Below, one piece after another: positions 1 through 9,957 of a stretch of 64,000 nt of DNA; the first letter of the stretch is position 1; each line of letters starts with the position of its first letter. The stretch spans positions 62,001 to 126,000 of the forward strand of contig CAJNOP010000414.1 in assembly GCA_905250075.1 (NCBI GenBank). The letters are read 5' to 3'. Origin of the DNA: Rotaria sp. Silwood1. Its lineage: Eukaryota; Rotifera; Eurotatoria; Philodinida; Philodinidae. The notes under the pieces were generated by a model. It saw nothing but the letters and a program-made list of their open reading frames with translations. It did no database searches and was not told the origin of the DNA. The position numbers and the translations under genes are program-made.

Positions 1-1011
1 TGAACGAATCATTCGTTGAATACTCGCAAATAATACTTGTTTCGATTGAGATAGTAAGTGTTAGATTCAAAGATGTTCTTGTGTATAGATGTAAGAGAAC
101 TACACTTAAAACGAAATCCAAATCTAATAATGATAAGTATAGAGTTAAGATAATAGAATATACCAAGGATAGAGATAGGATACAGTTAGAAATATACCTA
201 AATGACGATAAGGCAGCGAAAAGGAAAAAACCAAGAAAACATACTATGTAAAATACCTGACAGAACGAAAGCAAAGATATAGTGAATAACATATATGGAT
301 ATTTTGTTTACTGTGATTCATCTTATAGCATGTTGCAGATACGAGCCACAACAATAACAACAAAAAAAAGACATCGTTGATAATAAATATTTCTTTTTCT
401 AATATATAGATGTGTCTGACATCTCTTTGTCTGTTATCAAACGTGGCTCATTGATATACTATTTAATACTGTATCTTTCGTTTTTTAACTTATCATTTTC
501 TGTTGGAAAGAATAATTCTTCTTCGTCCATGTAAAAAGAACGTAATAATAGACGATAGTTGAATTTAACAATCGCATATTTCATATATGAAAGAGAATCT
601 CTATAAATCTCTAGACTAGGTCGAGCAACATCCTATTTCGTTCTTAAAATACTAATCAAGAAATTTATACGAATATAATCATGTCACAATTAGCAAAAGA
701 TTGTTTAAAAGATGAACTTTTCGATTGCAATCAGAACAGCGTCAACGCTTACAACTTCATCATTGTCGATCTTATTCGAATCCATTGCAATTTATGAAAA
801 ACTTGCTGGAACATCGAAATAATTCACATGCATCATTCACATCATATTTAGGCAGTATTATTTTCAATACATTTAAACTTCCCATATCATAAACTTGATC
901 ATTTATTCATAAACAAGAATTTTTGATTGATAATATTTATTTTATTTTCTATTTTAAAAAGATTACTTAGGTCGTACAAAAAGTTCCCAGATTGCTATTG
1001 GAAATTTCAAA
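1..1011. other. No recognisable gene
   Basis: AT-rich sequence with no open frame that reads like a protein family and no visible repeat structure. The opposite-strand frames seen from about 930 onward come from the simple repeat that follows and are not genes. Confidence 0.5.
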
Positions 1012-1298
1012 GTGTGGGTGGGGTGTGGGTGTGGGTGTGTGGGTGTGTGGGTGTGTGTGTAGGTTGGTATGGGTGGGTGTGGGTGCTTGGGTGCGGCTGG
1101 GTCTGGGTGGATGGGTGTGGGTGTGGGTGTGGGTGGGGCGTGGGTCTGGGTGTAGGTGTGACTTTGTTCATTATTTTTATTAAAACTCACACATGCCTAC
1201 ACCCACTCACCCACACCCACACCACCCACACCCGCACCCGCCCACACTCACATCCACACCCACACCCACACCCCCACCCACACCCCCACCCACTCGAA
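1012..1298. repeat. Telomere-like G-rich/C-rich inverted array (copy 1, longest)
   Basis: Positions 1012-1160 are tandem GGGTGT/GTGGGTGT units. After about 30 bp of unique sequence, 1190-1298 are the reverse type (CACACCCACACCC). The two halves are complementary and could fold into a long hairpin. The unit resembles TGTGGG, the telomeric repeat I recall for bdelloid rotifers. G-rich first, C-rich second is the order expected of two telomere ends joined tail to tail. At least nine other copies lie in this window in the same order. Confidence 0.85.
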
Positions 1299-1485
1299 TT
1301 TTGAACTGAACTTAATCAGTTTTATAAACAATTGAATAATGAATCGTTTTATTGGTCTTTCAATTTTTCATTTATATCTTTCTCTGCGTGGTTCAGATAT
1401 TTCTGTTGTTTTTTTTTGTATTGTTCTCTTTATTTAGTCATAGTAAATAAACAAATTGCCGTGTGTGAATAGATATAATCTGAAC

Positions 1486-1539
1486 AAGTAGCCATGACCG
1501 ATGAGTCTCTTAAGCGGGAACGAACCCGGTCATGGCTGC
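1486..1539 (+). ncRNA. Hammerhead-ribozyme-like hairpin (degenerate)
   Basis: A stem AGTAGCCATGACCG / CGGTCATGGCTGCT encloses GATGAGTCTC, a short loop, GGGAACGAAC and a GTC just before the closing strand. The order (stem I, GATGA, stem II, CGAA, GTC, stem I') is that of a type I hammerhead ribozyme, as reported in Penelope-like retroelements. Two core positions differ from the consensus: CTGATGA reads CCGATGA, and GAAA reads GAAC. Stem III is almost absent. If it is a ribozyme it is probably inactive; an ordinary hairpin is the alternative. Confidence 0.3.
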
Positions 1540-1887
1540 TTATTCTTCATGAATAAATGCTGTAAGTAGTAAGTGATGTTAAAAAATACATTACTTTATC
1601 TACTAAAAGCTATGACCATAAAAGAGAATCGATGATAAATCTCAGTTTTTATAAAATACTAAATCTTTTGAATAAAAATGATAGGAATTCGTAATAGTTT
1701 CAAAGAAGATTATACGAATAAATCCATTTTTGGATCGTTTTAATCTCATAAAGACCTACCCATAGCCAAAATATTGAATCAAACAGCGTCAAAATATTCT
1801 ATATATTGTTCTAATAATGCAATATTGACATACAATGGATTGTTCAACGAAAAGCTAATAGTATAATTTTATTTCTATATATTTCAG

Positions 1888-3690
1888 TGTTCAATTGGCC
1901 TATTGTCTTCAACAGCAAAATAAAAATGTCGGAGCATTAATCTTTACCTTATACAACGATGTACTTGAATCAAAATATAATTTATTTATTTGTCATTTTA
2001 AGTTTTCATTATATTTAATTAAATAGACTAACAGATCTAGCTATTTTTTGCAGTTGCATCAAATAATTTAGCTGTACTTAATCGTGATCAAAATTTATTT
2101 GATTTATGGAAACGTGTTAAAACAGCAACAGCACCGGAAACTGAACCGAAATTAAATACATTTCAAAAAGAAAAACATTGTTCAAGTTCATGAAGTATTA
2201 TTAACTATTTATACTGGATAGGTTTATAACAAAGATAGAAGAATATTTAATCTTTTTCTGTATATTTATAGCATAAAACAGCACTACGTATTCTTGACAA
2301 AATGATACAAAAAAAATGTTGATATTGAAGACACAATTCCATTAGCAAAAGTTTCATTATTCATAAAGAAAAAAAATTAACTGAAGCAACACAATTATTA
2401 CAAGTAAATAAGCAAAAAAAGACAATCAATAAAATAAATTGAATTTTTTTGTGTTTAGGAATTTATTGAAAATAATAAACAAAAAACGTTTTTCATTTTA
2501 TTGTCTTTTAAAATATGTTCAACTTCTTCTTTCACAAGGTTTAATAATAATAGAACATTTTTAATCTAATAAATTCTTTTCTTTTGTTTCTTGTAAAGGA
2601 AAAGTTACTTAAGCATGTGATTATTTAAGAAATGATAATGAATCATCAGTTAAACCTGGTATTGTAGCAACATTAGTAACACTTTATAATTATATGGAAG
2701 ATTCAAAATCAACTGGTCAAGTACTTAATGAATCAGTTGATCGTTTGTATAATCTTGAAAAATCTAAATACAAACATTCACGTTCACTGGCTTATTTAAT
2801 AAAACAAAATATTATTTATCAAGAAACACAAGGCAATGTACAACGTGTTACAGAAACTCTTAAAATTCTTCATAAATATTTTACATATTTCTATTGAATA
2901 TTTTTTTTTAATTTTTAATTTCTTTTTTTAGGCTTTATCCAAATAATACAAATACTTTTCAAAATTAATTGTTCATTGCTTAAAATCGAAACCTGAACGA
3001 GCTAATTTGTAAAGTTAATTATTTTTATTTTATTTGAAAATTTCTTTTTTTAAAATAGATTAGCACGAAAACTGTTATCGATTAAACAATTATCTGAAGG
3101 TATTGATGCTGATATGCTTGAATCAACATTGGATAAACGAATACCGAAATCAGAAAAAACAATTGAAAAGTAAATTAATCATTATTTTATTAAGAATATT
3201 TAATAAATATGAACGTTTTTTTTTTTTGAAAGGACTAAAGTAGATGATTCAGGTTCGAAATCAACTAGTGCAGTAGCAATAGGTGTTGCTACATAAAAGA
3301 AAAAACAAAAGCGAAAAAGTAATTTTATCTTAATCATAGTTTTGAAGAAAAAAAAACTTCTTCTTCTTAAGTTCGTTTACCGAAGAAATATGATCCAACA
3401 TCAAAACCAGATCCTCAATTTTCATTACCATTGTGTGAACATTCATATTATCGTAGTAAATGAGGAAAACGTAGTAAACAAGCAGCTGTTGGTAAAGTTA
3501 CATAAGGTGCAGTTGGATCTGATCAATCGGCAACTAATACTATAACAACATCAACTGGTGCGCAAAAATCAATGTCAACATCAAAAACAACAACTGGAAC
3601 AACTTCAACTGAACCAAAATCAACACCATCACCAGGAAATTCAACCACAGGAAAAAGAAAAGGCAAACGTGAAAAATTTTTGATACTAAA
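1888..3690 (+). pseudogene. SRP72: Broken signal recognition particle subunit SRP72
   Basis: SRP72 is the TPR-containing SRP protein that binds 7S RNA with SRP68. Pieces of its family pattern run in order: a TPR-like exon from 1888 (VQLAYCLQQQNKNVGAL), the NNLAVLNRDQNLFD segment near 2060, the PGIVATLVTLYNYMED TPR segment near 2660, LARKLLSIKQLSEG near 3060, and the basic C-terminal KYDPTSKPDP...EHSYYRS block near 3390. Pieces are separated by short introns that still have GT/AG borders, so this is not a retrocopy. Stops interrupt several exons (one each near 2950 and 3290, two around 3460-3505), frames shift near 2190 and 2310, and the N-terminal half is missing. It is a 5'-truncated, decayed genomic copy. 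Function presumably lies in a copy elsewhere. Confidence 0.85.
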
Positions 3691-4849
3691 AAAAAATTAT
3701 CATTGTTTCATCGAAAGCTCTTTTTAGCAACAAAATAAAAACGAATTTTAACAGAAATATTCTTTAAGGATATAACGCAAACTATGTAAATATTACATTG
3801 TGTCAGCGGAAGTATTTTTTCCTACGTGTTGGGCTTCTCATCAATTTATCACGCTTCCTTCAGAGACTACATTTGTTACAAAATTGTTGGAGAATTACAA
3901 AGAACAAAATGAGAAATTGATAACTTGTTAAATAACAAATTTCAGAGAATGTCAATTTCTATTGATCAAAAAACATGATGCCATTTTGCATCATATGACT
4001 AACTTGTTTCAATAAATCCGGGTATTTATTAATCACTGGTTGCTGTGATAACGGTTGAATGTAGATTTTTTTTCAACTTAAAAAAAATTACTGATTACTA
4101 ATTTCTATAAATAAATTATTAAAATATAAAAGCTTTTAGTTACTGTTGAAAAATGTTCTATGATAGCAAACAGGTCGACTGTCATAAATTCACACTCTAT
4201 AAATATCTCCTTTACGACTATTTGGGAAATCACATGATCGCATAGGAGAGGACGGTCTTGAAAATAACGGATGAAGCAAGATGAATGGTTGCTATTTTCG
4301 TGTCATCTTGTCGTGGTCCAATATTTTTTCTTAAAAAGCAAATTATACTGCACGATGCAGAGGAAACAGCACTATAATTTACAAAGAAAATAGAGATGTC
4401 CATGCTGGTGCCGCCATCATAGCGAAAGGTTTCCAGCCACGATGGACAACTCGGAAAGTAATGCTTATTTTATACGTATACATAGACCGCCAGCTCTTAG
4501 AAGAGAGAAGACAAAAGAATAAAAAAGGAAGAGAGGAGAAGAACAAAGAGAACATCAAGAAGACGATACATATGGAAGACAAAATGTGATCTAGTTAGGG
4601 CATATCAAAAGCATCAAGATTTATCTTACATCATAGTAAAGAATGCTTGGCGAGAATTTCTGTTCATATATCATTGCGATGCTAGTAGTGCTCTATATTT
4701 ATTTACTGCATAATCATTATTGAATCGAAATTGTTACATAAGAAACTTAAATGGAACCTATGCACATCTATTTATGGATCAATAAAGGAAATTTTCGTTT
4801 TGATATTAAAGCGCCTGTTGCAATTAATATAAAGGAAGAAATTCGTATA
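3691..4849. other. No recognisable gene
   Basis: No frame here reads as a known family. A 67-codon minus-strand frame at 4379-4582 has no recognisable features and is not supported. Confidence 0.4.
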
Positions 4850-5720
4850 TGATGGATCGTATTCGGTTTGCGGCAGTCAGGCTCCATGACATTATACAGT
4901 TGCAAGTTGGTCAAAATGGTTTCATAAAAAATGCGAACAACTCAAACGTGACCCATGGTTTATTCAATATGTAATCGAGACGTCATCTGAAAATATCGAT
5001 GAGGTTCGTTTTCTCGTTGGTGATAATTTGCATTACATGATGGATGAAATGAGAGTGGCAACTGCTATAATTAGTGATATCATCAAAAAAGTCAGTTGTG
5101 AGGATCTTAAAGTAAGAACAAGTTACCACTACTTGGGTATCCAACCAGCTATCTGATACTCAACGTGTTAAGTAAGTCAGAAGAAGTATAGAAGATTTAG
5201 CATAATTTGAAGAGTACATGGCAATTATGTGGCATAGTGACAAACAACAAATGATGGTTCTATCATAAACAAATTGACCGTAAGTCATCGAAGGCTGTCT
5301 GGAAAGCAAGATAATGGACCCAACCTATTATATCTCGACTAAACAGCTTCACTTTGAAAAGTTATTCTACAACATTTTTTGAGAAGACGGACTGCATGTT
5401 CATGCATCATGTAAAATAAGGATAAGCAATTGATTACTAATATAACATCAATAAACGTTTACAATCATTTGACAATATGCGAGAAAACAAAGACTAGAAT
5501 ATGACACATACACTATCAAACTTCGCCAGGATAACGCCAAATCACATGTTCATGAAGATATTTATAATTATTTCAAATCGAAAGGTATCAAAATTATTCG
5601 ATAACCAACAGATTCTCCAGACATAGTAGTATGTTAAATTTGGTTATACGATCTGGTTAAACAAACTCTAATCTATTAGCACAACTCGGATTTCTTGCAT
5701 TGTGCCGTAACCAAGGCTTT
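4850..5720 (+). mobile_element. Dead mariner-type transposase
   Basis: Fragments in several frames follow the order of a mariner transposase. Near 4910 is a WFHKKCEQLKRDP stretch followed by ENIDEVRFLVGD...MDEMRVATAIISDI, the helix-turn-helix region. Near 5525 is RQDNAKSHVHEDIYNYF, matching the family's HQDNARPH catalytic block. At about 5606 is PTDSPDI, matching PYSPDLAP. Stops and frameshifts are frequent, so it is long dead. Terminal inverted repeats were not found. Confidence 0.7.
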
Positions 5721-6029
5721 TAATTTATTGAGTAAATATAACTCTAGAAAAAGCATTTAATTAGTGGCTTGAATGAAAATAATTTTGTGTAAATAATCAG
5801 AGCAACTACGCCAAACATTCAATGAAAAAAAAAGTCTTGATTAACTTCTTTCTGTACCTTTTTTCGTCAAAATTCCGTTACTTTTTGTATACCTTAAATA
5901 ATATTACCTTCATACTTCATAGAAAACAGCTCTTATCAAAATTTTATAATTATGGTTCTATTTAAAGAATGATCAAATATGACAGGAATATCGAGCATTA
6001 TTTTTACTATGACACTACCCACGGAAAAA
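5721..6029. other. No recognisable gene
   Basis: AT-rich sequence up to the assembly gap. Nothing could be identified. Confidence 0.4.
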
Positions 6030-6129
6030 NNNNNNNNNNNNNNNNNNNNNNNNNNNNNNNNNNNNNNNNNNNNNNNNNNNNNNNNNNNNNNNNNNNNNNN
6101 NNNNNNNNNNNNNNNNNNNNNNNNNNNNN
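6030..6129. other. Assembly gap of 100 N
   Basis: Exactly 100 undefined bases, the usual placeholder for a gap of unknown size. It sits at the edge of a tandem repeat, which probably caused the break. Continuity across it is not proven. Confidence 0.99.
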
Positions 6130-6265
6130 GGTGCTGTAGGTGTTGAGTAGGTGCTGTAGGTGCTGTAGGTGTTGAGCAGGTGCTGTAGGTGCTGTATAGG
6201 TGCTGTAGGTGCTGTGTAGGTGCTGTATAGGTGCTGTAGGTGCTGTGTAGGTGCTGTAGGTGCCG
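6130..6265. repeat. Minisatellite of GGTGCTGTA-type units
   Basis: Tandem 9-12 bp units (GGTGCTGTA with GGTGTTGAGTA, GGTGCTGTATA and GGTGCTGTGTA variants) begin at the gap edge, so the array may extend into it. It is open in several frames on the minus strand, but this is a repeat artefact. Confidence 0.9.
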
Positions 6266-6335
6266 GCGGTTCCCAACCTGCACTTTCCCCCTTGCACAAA
6301 ACTATTACAACGAGTTCTGATGATAGCTACCTTTG

Positions 6336-7537
6336 TTACATTACTAAATACATTTTTTTTTCTTTATCACCTTTTTCAAAACATTGCAACGAGCTGTGAA
6401 CACTAATAGCATGTATGTTGGGTGCGAACTTAACAATGTGTGGTGAAGATAAATCAACTGTTTCTTTTAAACAATCTTTTGTTGAATTGTTCAATACTAT
6501 GGATCGAAGACAAGGATGTTGAATCGAGCTAAATACAGGTACTGCAATAGTACAAAAAGTATACCGCGATTTCTCATCGGCTGTACATTTTCTTTCTTTA
6601 TAATCAAACCATCCTGACGAGCTTCCATCTTCACCTAATGATAAAAAACGAGGAAAATTTGCCGTGTATACAGCTTTTCTTTCATCGACAAACAATGGCA
6701 GACGCGTTATTTTATAAAGATCCTTCTTCTTATTCGAGAAGTCTCCTGGAATACCAAAAAAGTTTTCTATCCTAGCGTGACCAACAATTTTCGGAAGAAT
6801 CGAATCAAGATCGATTGTTTCATTTCTAGCAACTGTATCATTTGCATCTGTTTCAACAATAAAATTGAAATCATCTTCTTTCAATTCGTATAATATTTTA
6901 CTTTCATTTACTTGAGAAAAAGAGATTATTTGTTGCACTAGAAGATTAGGCACGAATTGGGCTAACGAAGCAGAAAAATTCAACGGCAATTTAGATCGAA
7001 TACAATTCCATAAAAAATCGTGAACAAATGTTCTTTGTTCTGGAGAAAACATCTCTAAATTCAAATCATGATTAGATACCCTTGAAAATGCGGATATCAT
7101 TTGTTCGTAATGTCTCCGCATTTCCGTCTTTAACGAAAATTTCTCCCAACCTGTGAAACTCTTTTGTTCTCTCAACGACAACTTTAACAAGCTGTGAATC
7201 AAAGCGCGTGTTGTATTGACACTGTCAAACAAACTTTTAAAACTCTTCAACATAACAAGATTATTGTCTTCTAACGATAAGATAGATGTAATTAACACAT
7301 CGTCTAGTTTTTCTTGATGTTTCTGAAAGTTTTCACTTTTATCTAAACGATGTACTATTTCATCATTACTTCCTCGAAAAAGATCACCGATATTCTTATA
7401 TCCACCATACAGTGCGGAACTAACTAGTAAACCTTCCATAATCGTCTGCCGCTTTCCTCGTTCTCCAACATGAGCTTCAAACAACTCCTTCAATCTCCAA
7501 GTGCTACCGTTCTTATAAATGTCTGACCTAGTGCACG
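6336..7537 (-). pseudogene. Retroelement Env / fusion-glycoprotein-like ORF remnant
   Basis: A single open frame of about 400 codons on the minus strand, with no convincing ATG at its left edge (the longest internal frame begins at 7493 with TTG). Features in order fit the class I fusion glycoprotein layout of env-bearing LTR elements and baculovirus F-like proteins. A basic RGKR furin-like site near the N-terminus is followed by a hydrophobic GLLVSSALYGGY segment, a long heptad-rich helix (about residues 30-70), a helical middle, and a cysteine-bearing C-terminal ectodomain. The frame ends at an A-run followed by further open sequence in another frame, suggesting a frameshift. No membrane anchor, gag, pol or LTR was found here, so it looks like a stranded remnant. 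Assignment rests on layout, not on a search. Confidence 0.4.
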
Positions 7538-7549
7538 CCTTTCAAATGG

Positions 7550-8205
7550 TGAATAATCTTTATCAAGATGAATAATAAGTGATGTTATTTGGTGTTTGAA
7601 CATATGCAATGATGAAGATCTAGCTAAATCAATATAAAAAGACTTATCAGTGTTTATTTTTTCAGTAGGCAGATTTAGTCAGTACTAAATCGACTTTCAG
7701 AATTGAACGGAGAAAAAAGTGATGAAAACTTCTCATATGTTTCTGAATACTAGATTAAAGATGAAATTTTGGTCGTGACAAATAGTAATAAAACAAGAAA
7801 TAATTAAATAAAAATTAAATCAAATTTCTTACCGAAAAATAAAGATGCAGCTGTGTTCATATTGATGTTATATAAACCAAGACCATATAAATTTGAATAA
7901 AAGGCAGCAACAAGAATACGATCCACAGACAAAAATTCAAGATGAAGCCATTTAATATTTCGACCAATTTTTGGTAATATTCGAAAACAAAATTTGTCAA
8001 TTAAATTTTCATATGGTGGACAAATAACATCATTTGATTCTTGTTGAAATATTGTTAACGATTGTGTTACACGATACTCATACAATATTTTGTCAATTCG
8101 TTCATTAATTCCAGTTAATGAACAAAAAGCATCAACACTATTTTATTTCATAAAAATCAAAATTAGTAATTCATCGGGTAAGTCCATTAATTCTATTTGG
8201 TTCAT
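7550..8205 (-). pseudogene. Broken bdelloid-type F-box protein gene
   Basis: The start at 8205 gives MNQIELMDLPDELLILIF, a typical F-box opening, then a TAA stop at 8145-8143, after which the frame continues (NSVDAFCSLTGINERID ... LVAAFYSNLYGLGLYNINM) to a GTAAG donor at 7834. After an intron of about 212 bp the second exon (7622-7550) reads SLHMFKHQITSLIIHL and stops. F-box proteins are substrate adaptors of SCF ubiquitin ligases. This expanded bdelloid family normally continues into a longer C-terminal part, which is missing. The second exon overlaps the start of the Env-like frame, so an insertion may have cut the gene. Confidence 0.6.
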
Positions 8206-8412
8206 TTTTTAAGATGATGATGACGATGAATGATGATATTTAAATCTAAAATAATTGTCTCAAAATATCAGAGGTAAAAAAAAACTATTTATATATATTA
8301 ATTTCATATAAGAGTATATGACTGAATGAAGCCTATAACACTTCTTGAAATATTTGTAAACCTGTATATGGCGCAATAAAATTTAATGTTAAAAAAAAAC
8401 CTTATAATACTC

Positions 8413-8447
8413 AAATGACAAATCACAAATGAGCCATTTGTCATTTT
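8413..8447. repeat. Short AAATGACAAAT palindrome
   Basis: AATGACAAAT and its complement ATTTGTCATT face each other across about 12 bp. A tighter palindrome of the same words sits at 8913-8937, on the other side of the MITE at 8731-8903, so the pair may be the ends of a larger dead element. Confidence 0.45.
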
Positions 8448-8730
8448 AGTACGGACTCACACGGCAAAGAGCATAGTGAAATAAGAGAAACAATAGCAAG
8501 TTCAACATGATTGGTGTTTTCCGATTTTGAGAAGGGCCAAATATCACTTAGGTATCAGTAGATAGAGAAAATTTTTCTCTATCATATGGTAATTTTGGTT
8601 TTCTATAAAAAAAAGAGGCATTCAAAAGCTCCGCTAGGTGTCGTTAGTAATTTTTTTAACATGATTGGATGAAAGCATCTTCACGTTACTCATTCTCATC
8701 ATTGTTTGACTCTGACAGTAAGTTCCATGC

Positions 8731-8903
8731 GGGTAATAATAATCCGCCGAATTTTTGGCCTACGGCCTACGCGAGCCTAAAAAATATTATTCGTTTGTTT
8801 TTCTGTTCGTATGAATCATCTGCAGAACGAAAAAAAAATAACCAATTATTTTCGTAGGCCTACGTAGGCCGTAGGTCAAAAATTCGGCCGATTATTATTA
8901 CCC
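8731..8903. mobile_element. MITE with GGGTAATAATAATC ends
   Basis: Near-perfect inverted ends of about 48 bp: GGGTAATAATAATC, then GCCGAATTTTTGGCC and TACGGCCTACG on the left, mirrored on the right, around about 75 bp of unrelated sequence. No coding capacity. No clear target-site duplication could be read at the borders, so the superfamily is open. Confidence 0.8.
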
Positions 8904-8912
8904 GGTACGTAC

Positions 8913-8937
8913 CATTTGTCATTTTAAATGACAAATG
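8913..8937. repeat. Short CATTTGTCATTT palindrome
   Basis: CATTTGTCATTT runs directly into AAATGACAAATG, a nearly loopless palindrome related to the one at 8413-8447. Confidence 0.5.
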
Positions 8938-9957
8938 AAAATTGTAGTATTTATATTGATTTGTGTGTATTTCTTCCAATTAACAACGAACGCATTTCTT
9001 ATTGGTTATATCTATAATTACTTTTCTCAGAAAAAAAATAAATTCAAAAGATTTTCATATAATATGCTCTAGAACGATCAAAGTAACATAATAATAATAT
9101 AGTCACTTCTAATATATCTAATTTTATTAATAATACATCTAGATAGAGGCCTGTTTCCAGAGGAAACGCAATGATGATGTAACTATATATGATGAAATAA
9201 AAATTTCAGCATTGCTCATGTCTGAAGTTAACAATGTTGGTTTGATAGCACTGTTAGTTACAATACTTTTTTGTGATTGTCTTTCAATAGGTTAGTATTG
9301 TCTTAAATATATGTAAATTTATGATTAATAAAATTTGATACTTCAAAGAACTTTTTTTGTCAAATTATTTAAATTATATATCTATGCCAAATCATGTGGA
9401 AGATAAAATTTATGTGAACAATGTTGATAAATACTTTTATGTTGGCTTTTTAGGGCTGTACTGTTATGAAAATCGACGAGAATAATTTTCACGTAGAAGA
9501 AATCAACAATTTTTTACTTATCAAAAATAAACTAGACGATTTTGATTATTAGAAGCCCTCCATGAAAGATGTCCGTGAAAAAAACGCCATTTTTTGACCT
9601 CCCCTCTCCCTGTCCAAAAATCCTCATTTTTAGCTGACTATCATCTCCTGAAAGTCTAGTTTGAAATTTTTTTCAAAAAAGGGCCCATTTTTTCAATGTA
9701 ACTTTTTATTTTCTATGAAACGGTCTATGTATGTTCCATTTATGTAATTTATTGGTACATTATTGTAACCAAGCCTACGAAATTGCAGTTATTTTTACAT
9801 TGTAACACCTATATCCCACCCGTGATGCAAGTAAACTGTAGGAGTTCTTACCACAAATAGAGATTATTTAGTTCGATTGTTAGCAAAAACTTCATTGGTT
9901 TTTCTTTAGCCAGAGCTGAGTCATTCAAAATAACGAACTTTACGAAATTTCAAAAAG
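8938..9957. other. No recognisable gene
   Basis: AT-rich stretch; no frame with recognisable content. Nothing else was seen. Confidence 0.4.

Noticed and set aside
927..1304. Overlapping frames of 60-125 codons on both strands
   Set aside because: They translate the GGGTGT/CACACCC array into Gly-Val-Trp or His-Pro-Thr runs; repeat artefact.
5936..6299. Three minus-strand frames through the N gap
   Set aside because: They run through undefined bases and the minisatellite, so they cannot be read as protein.
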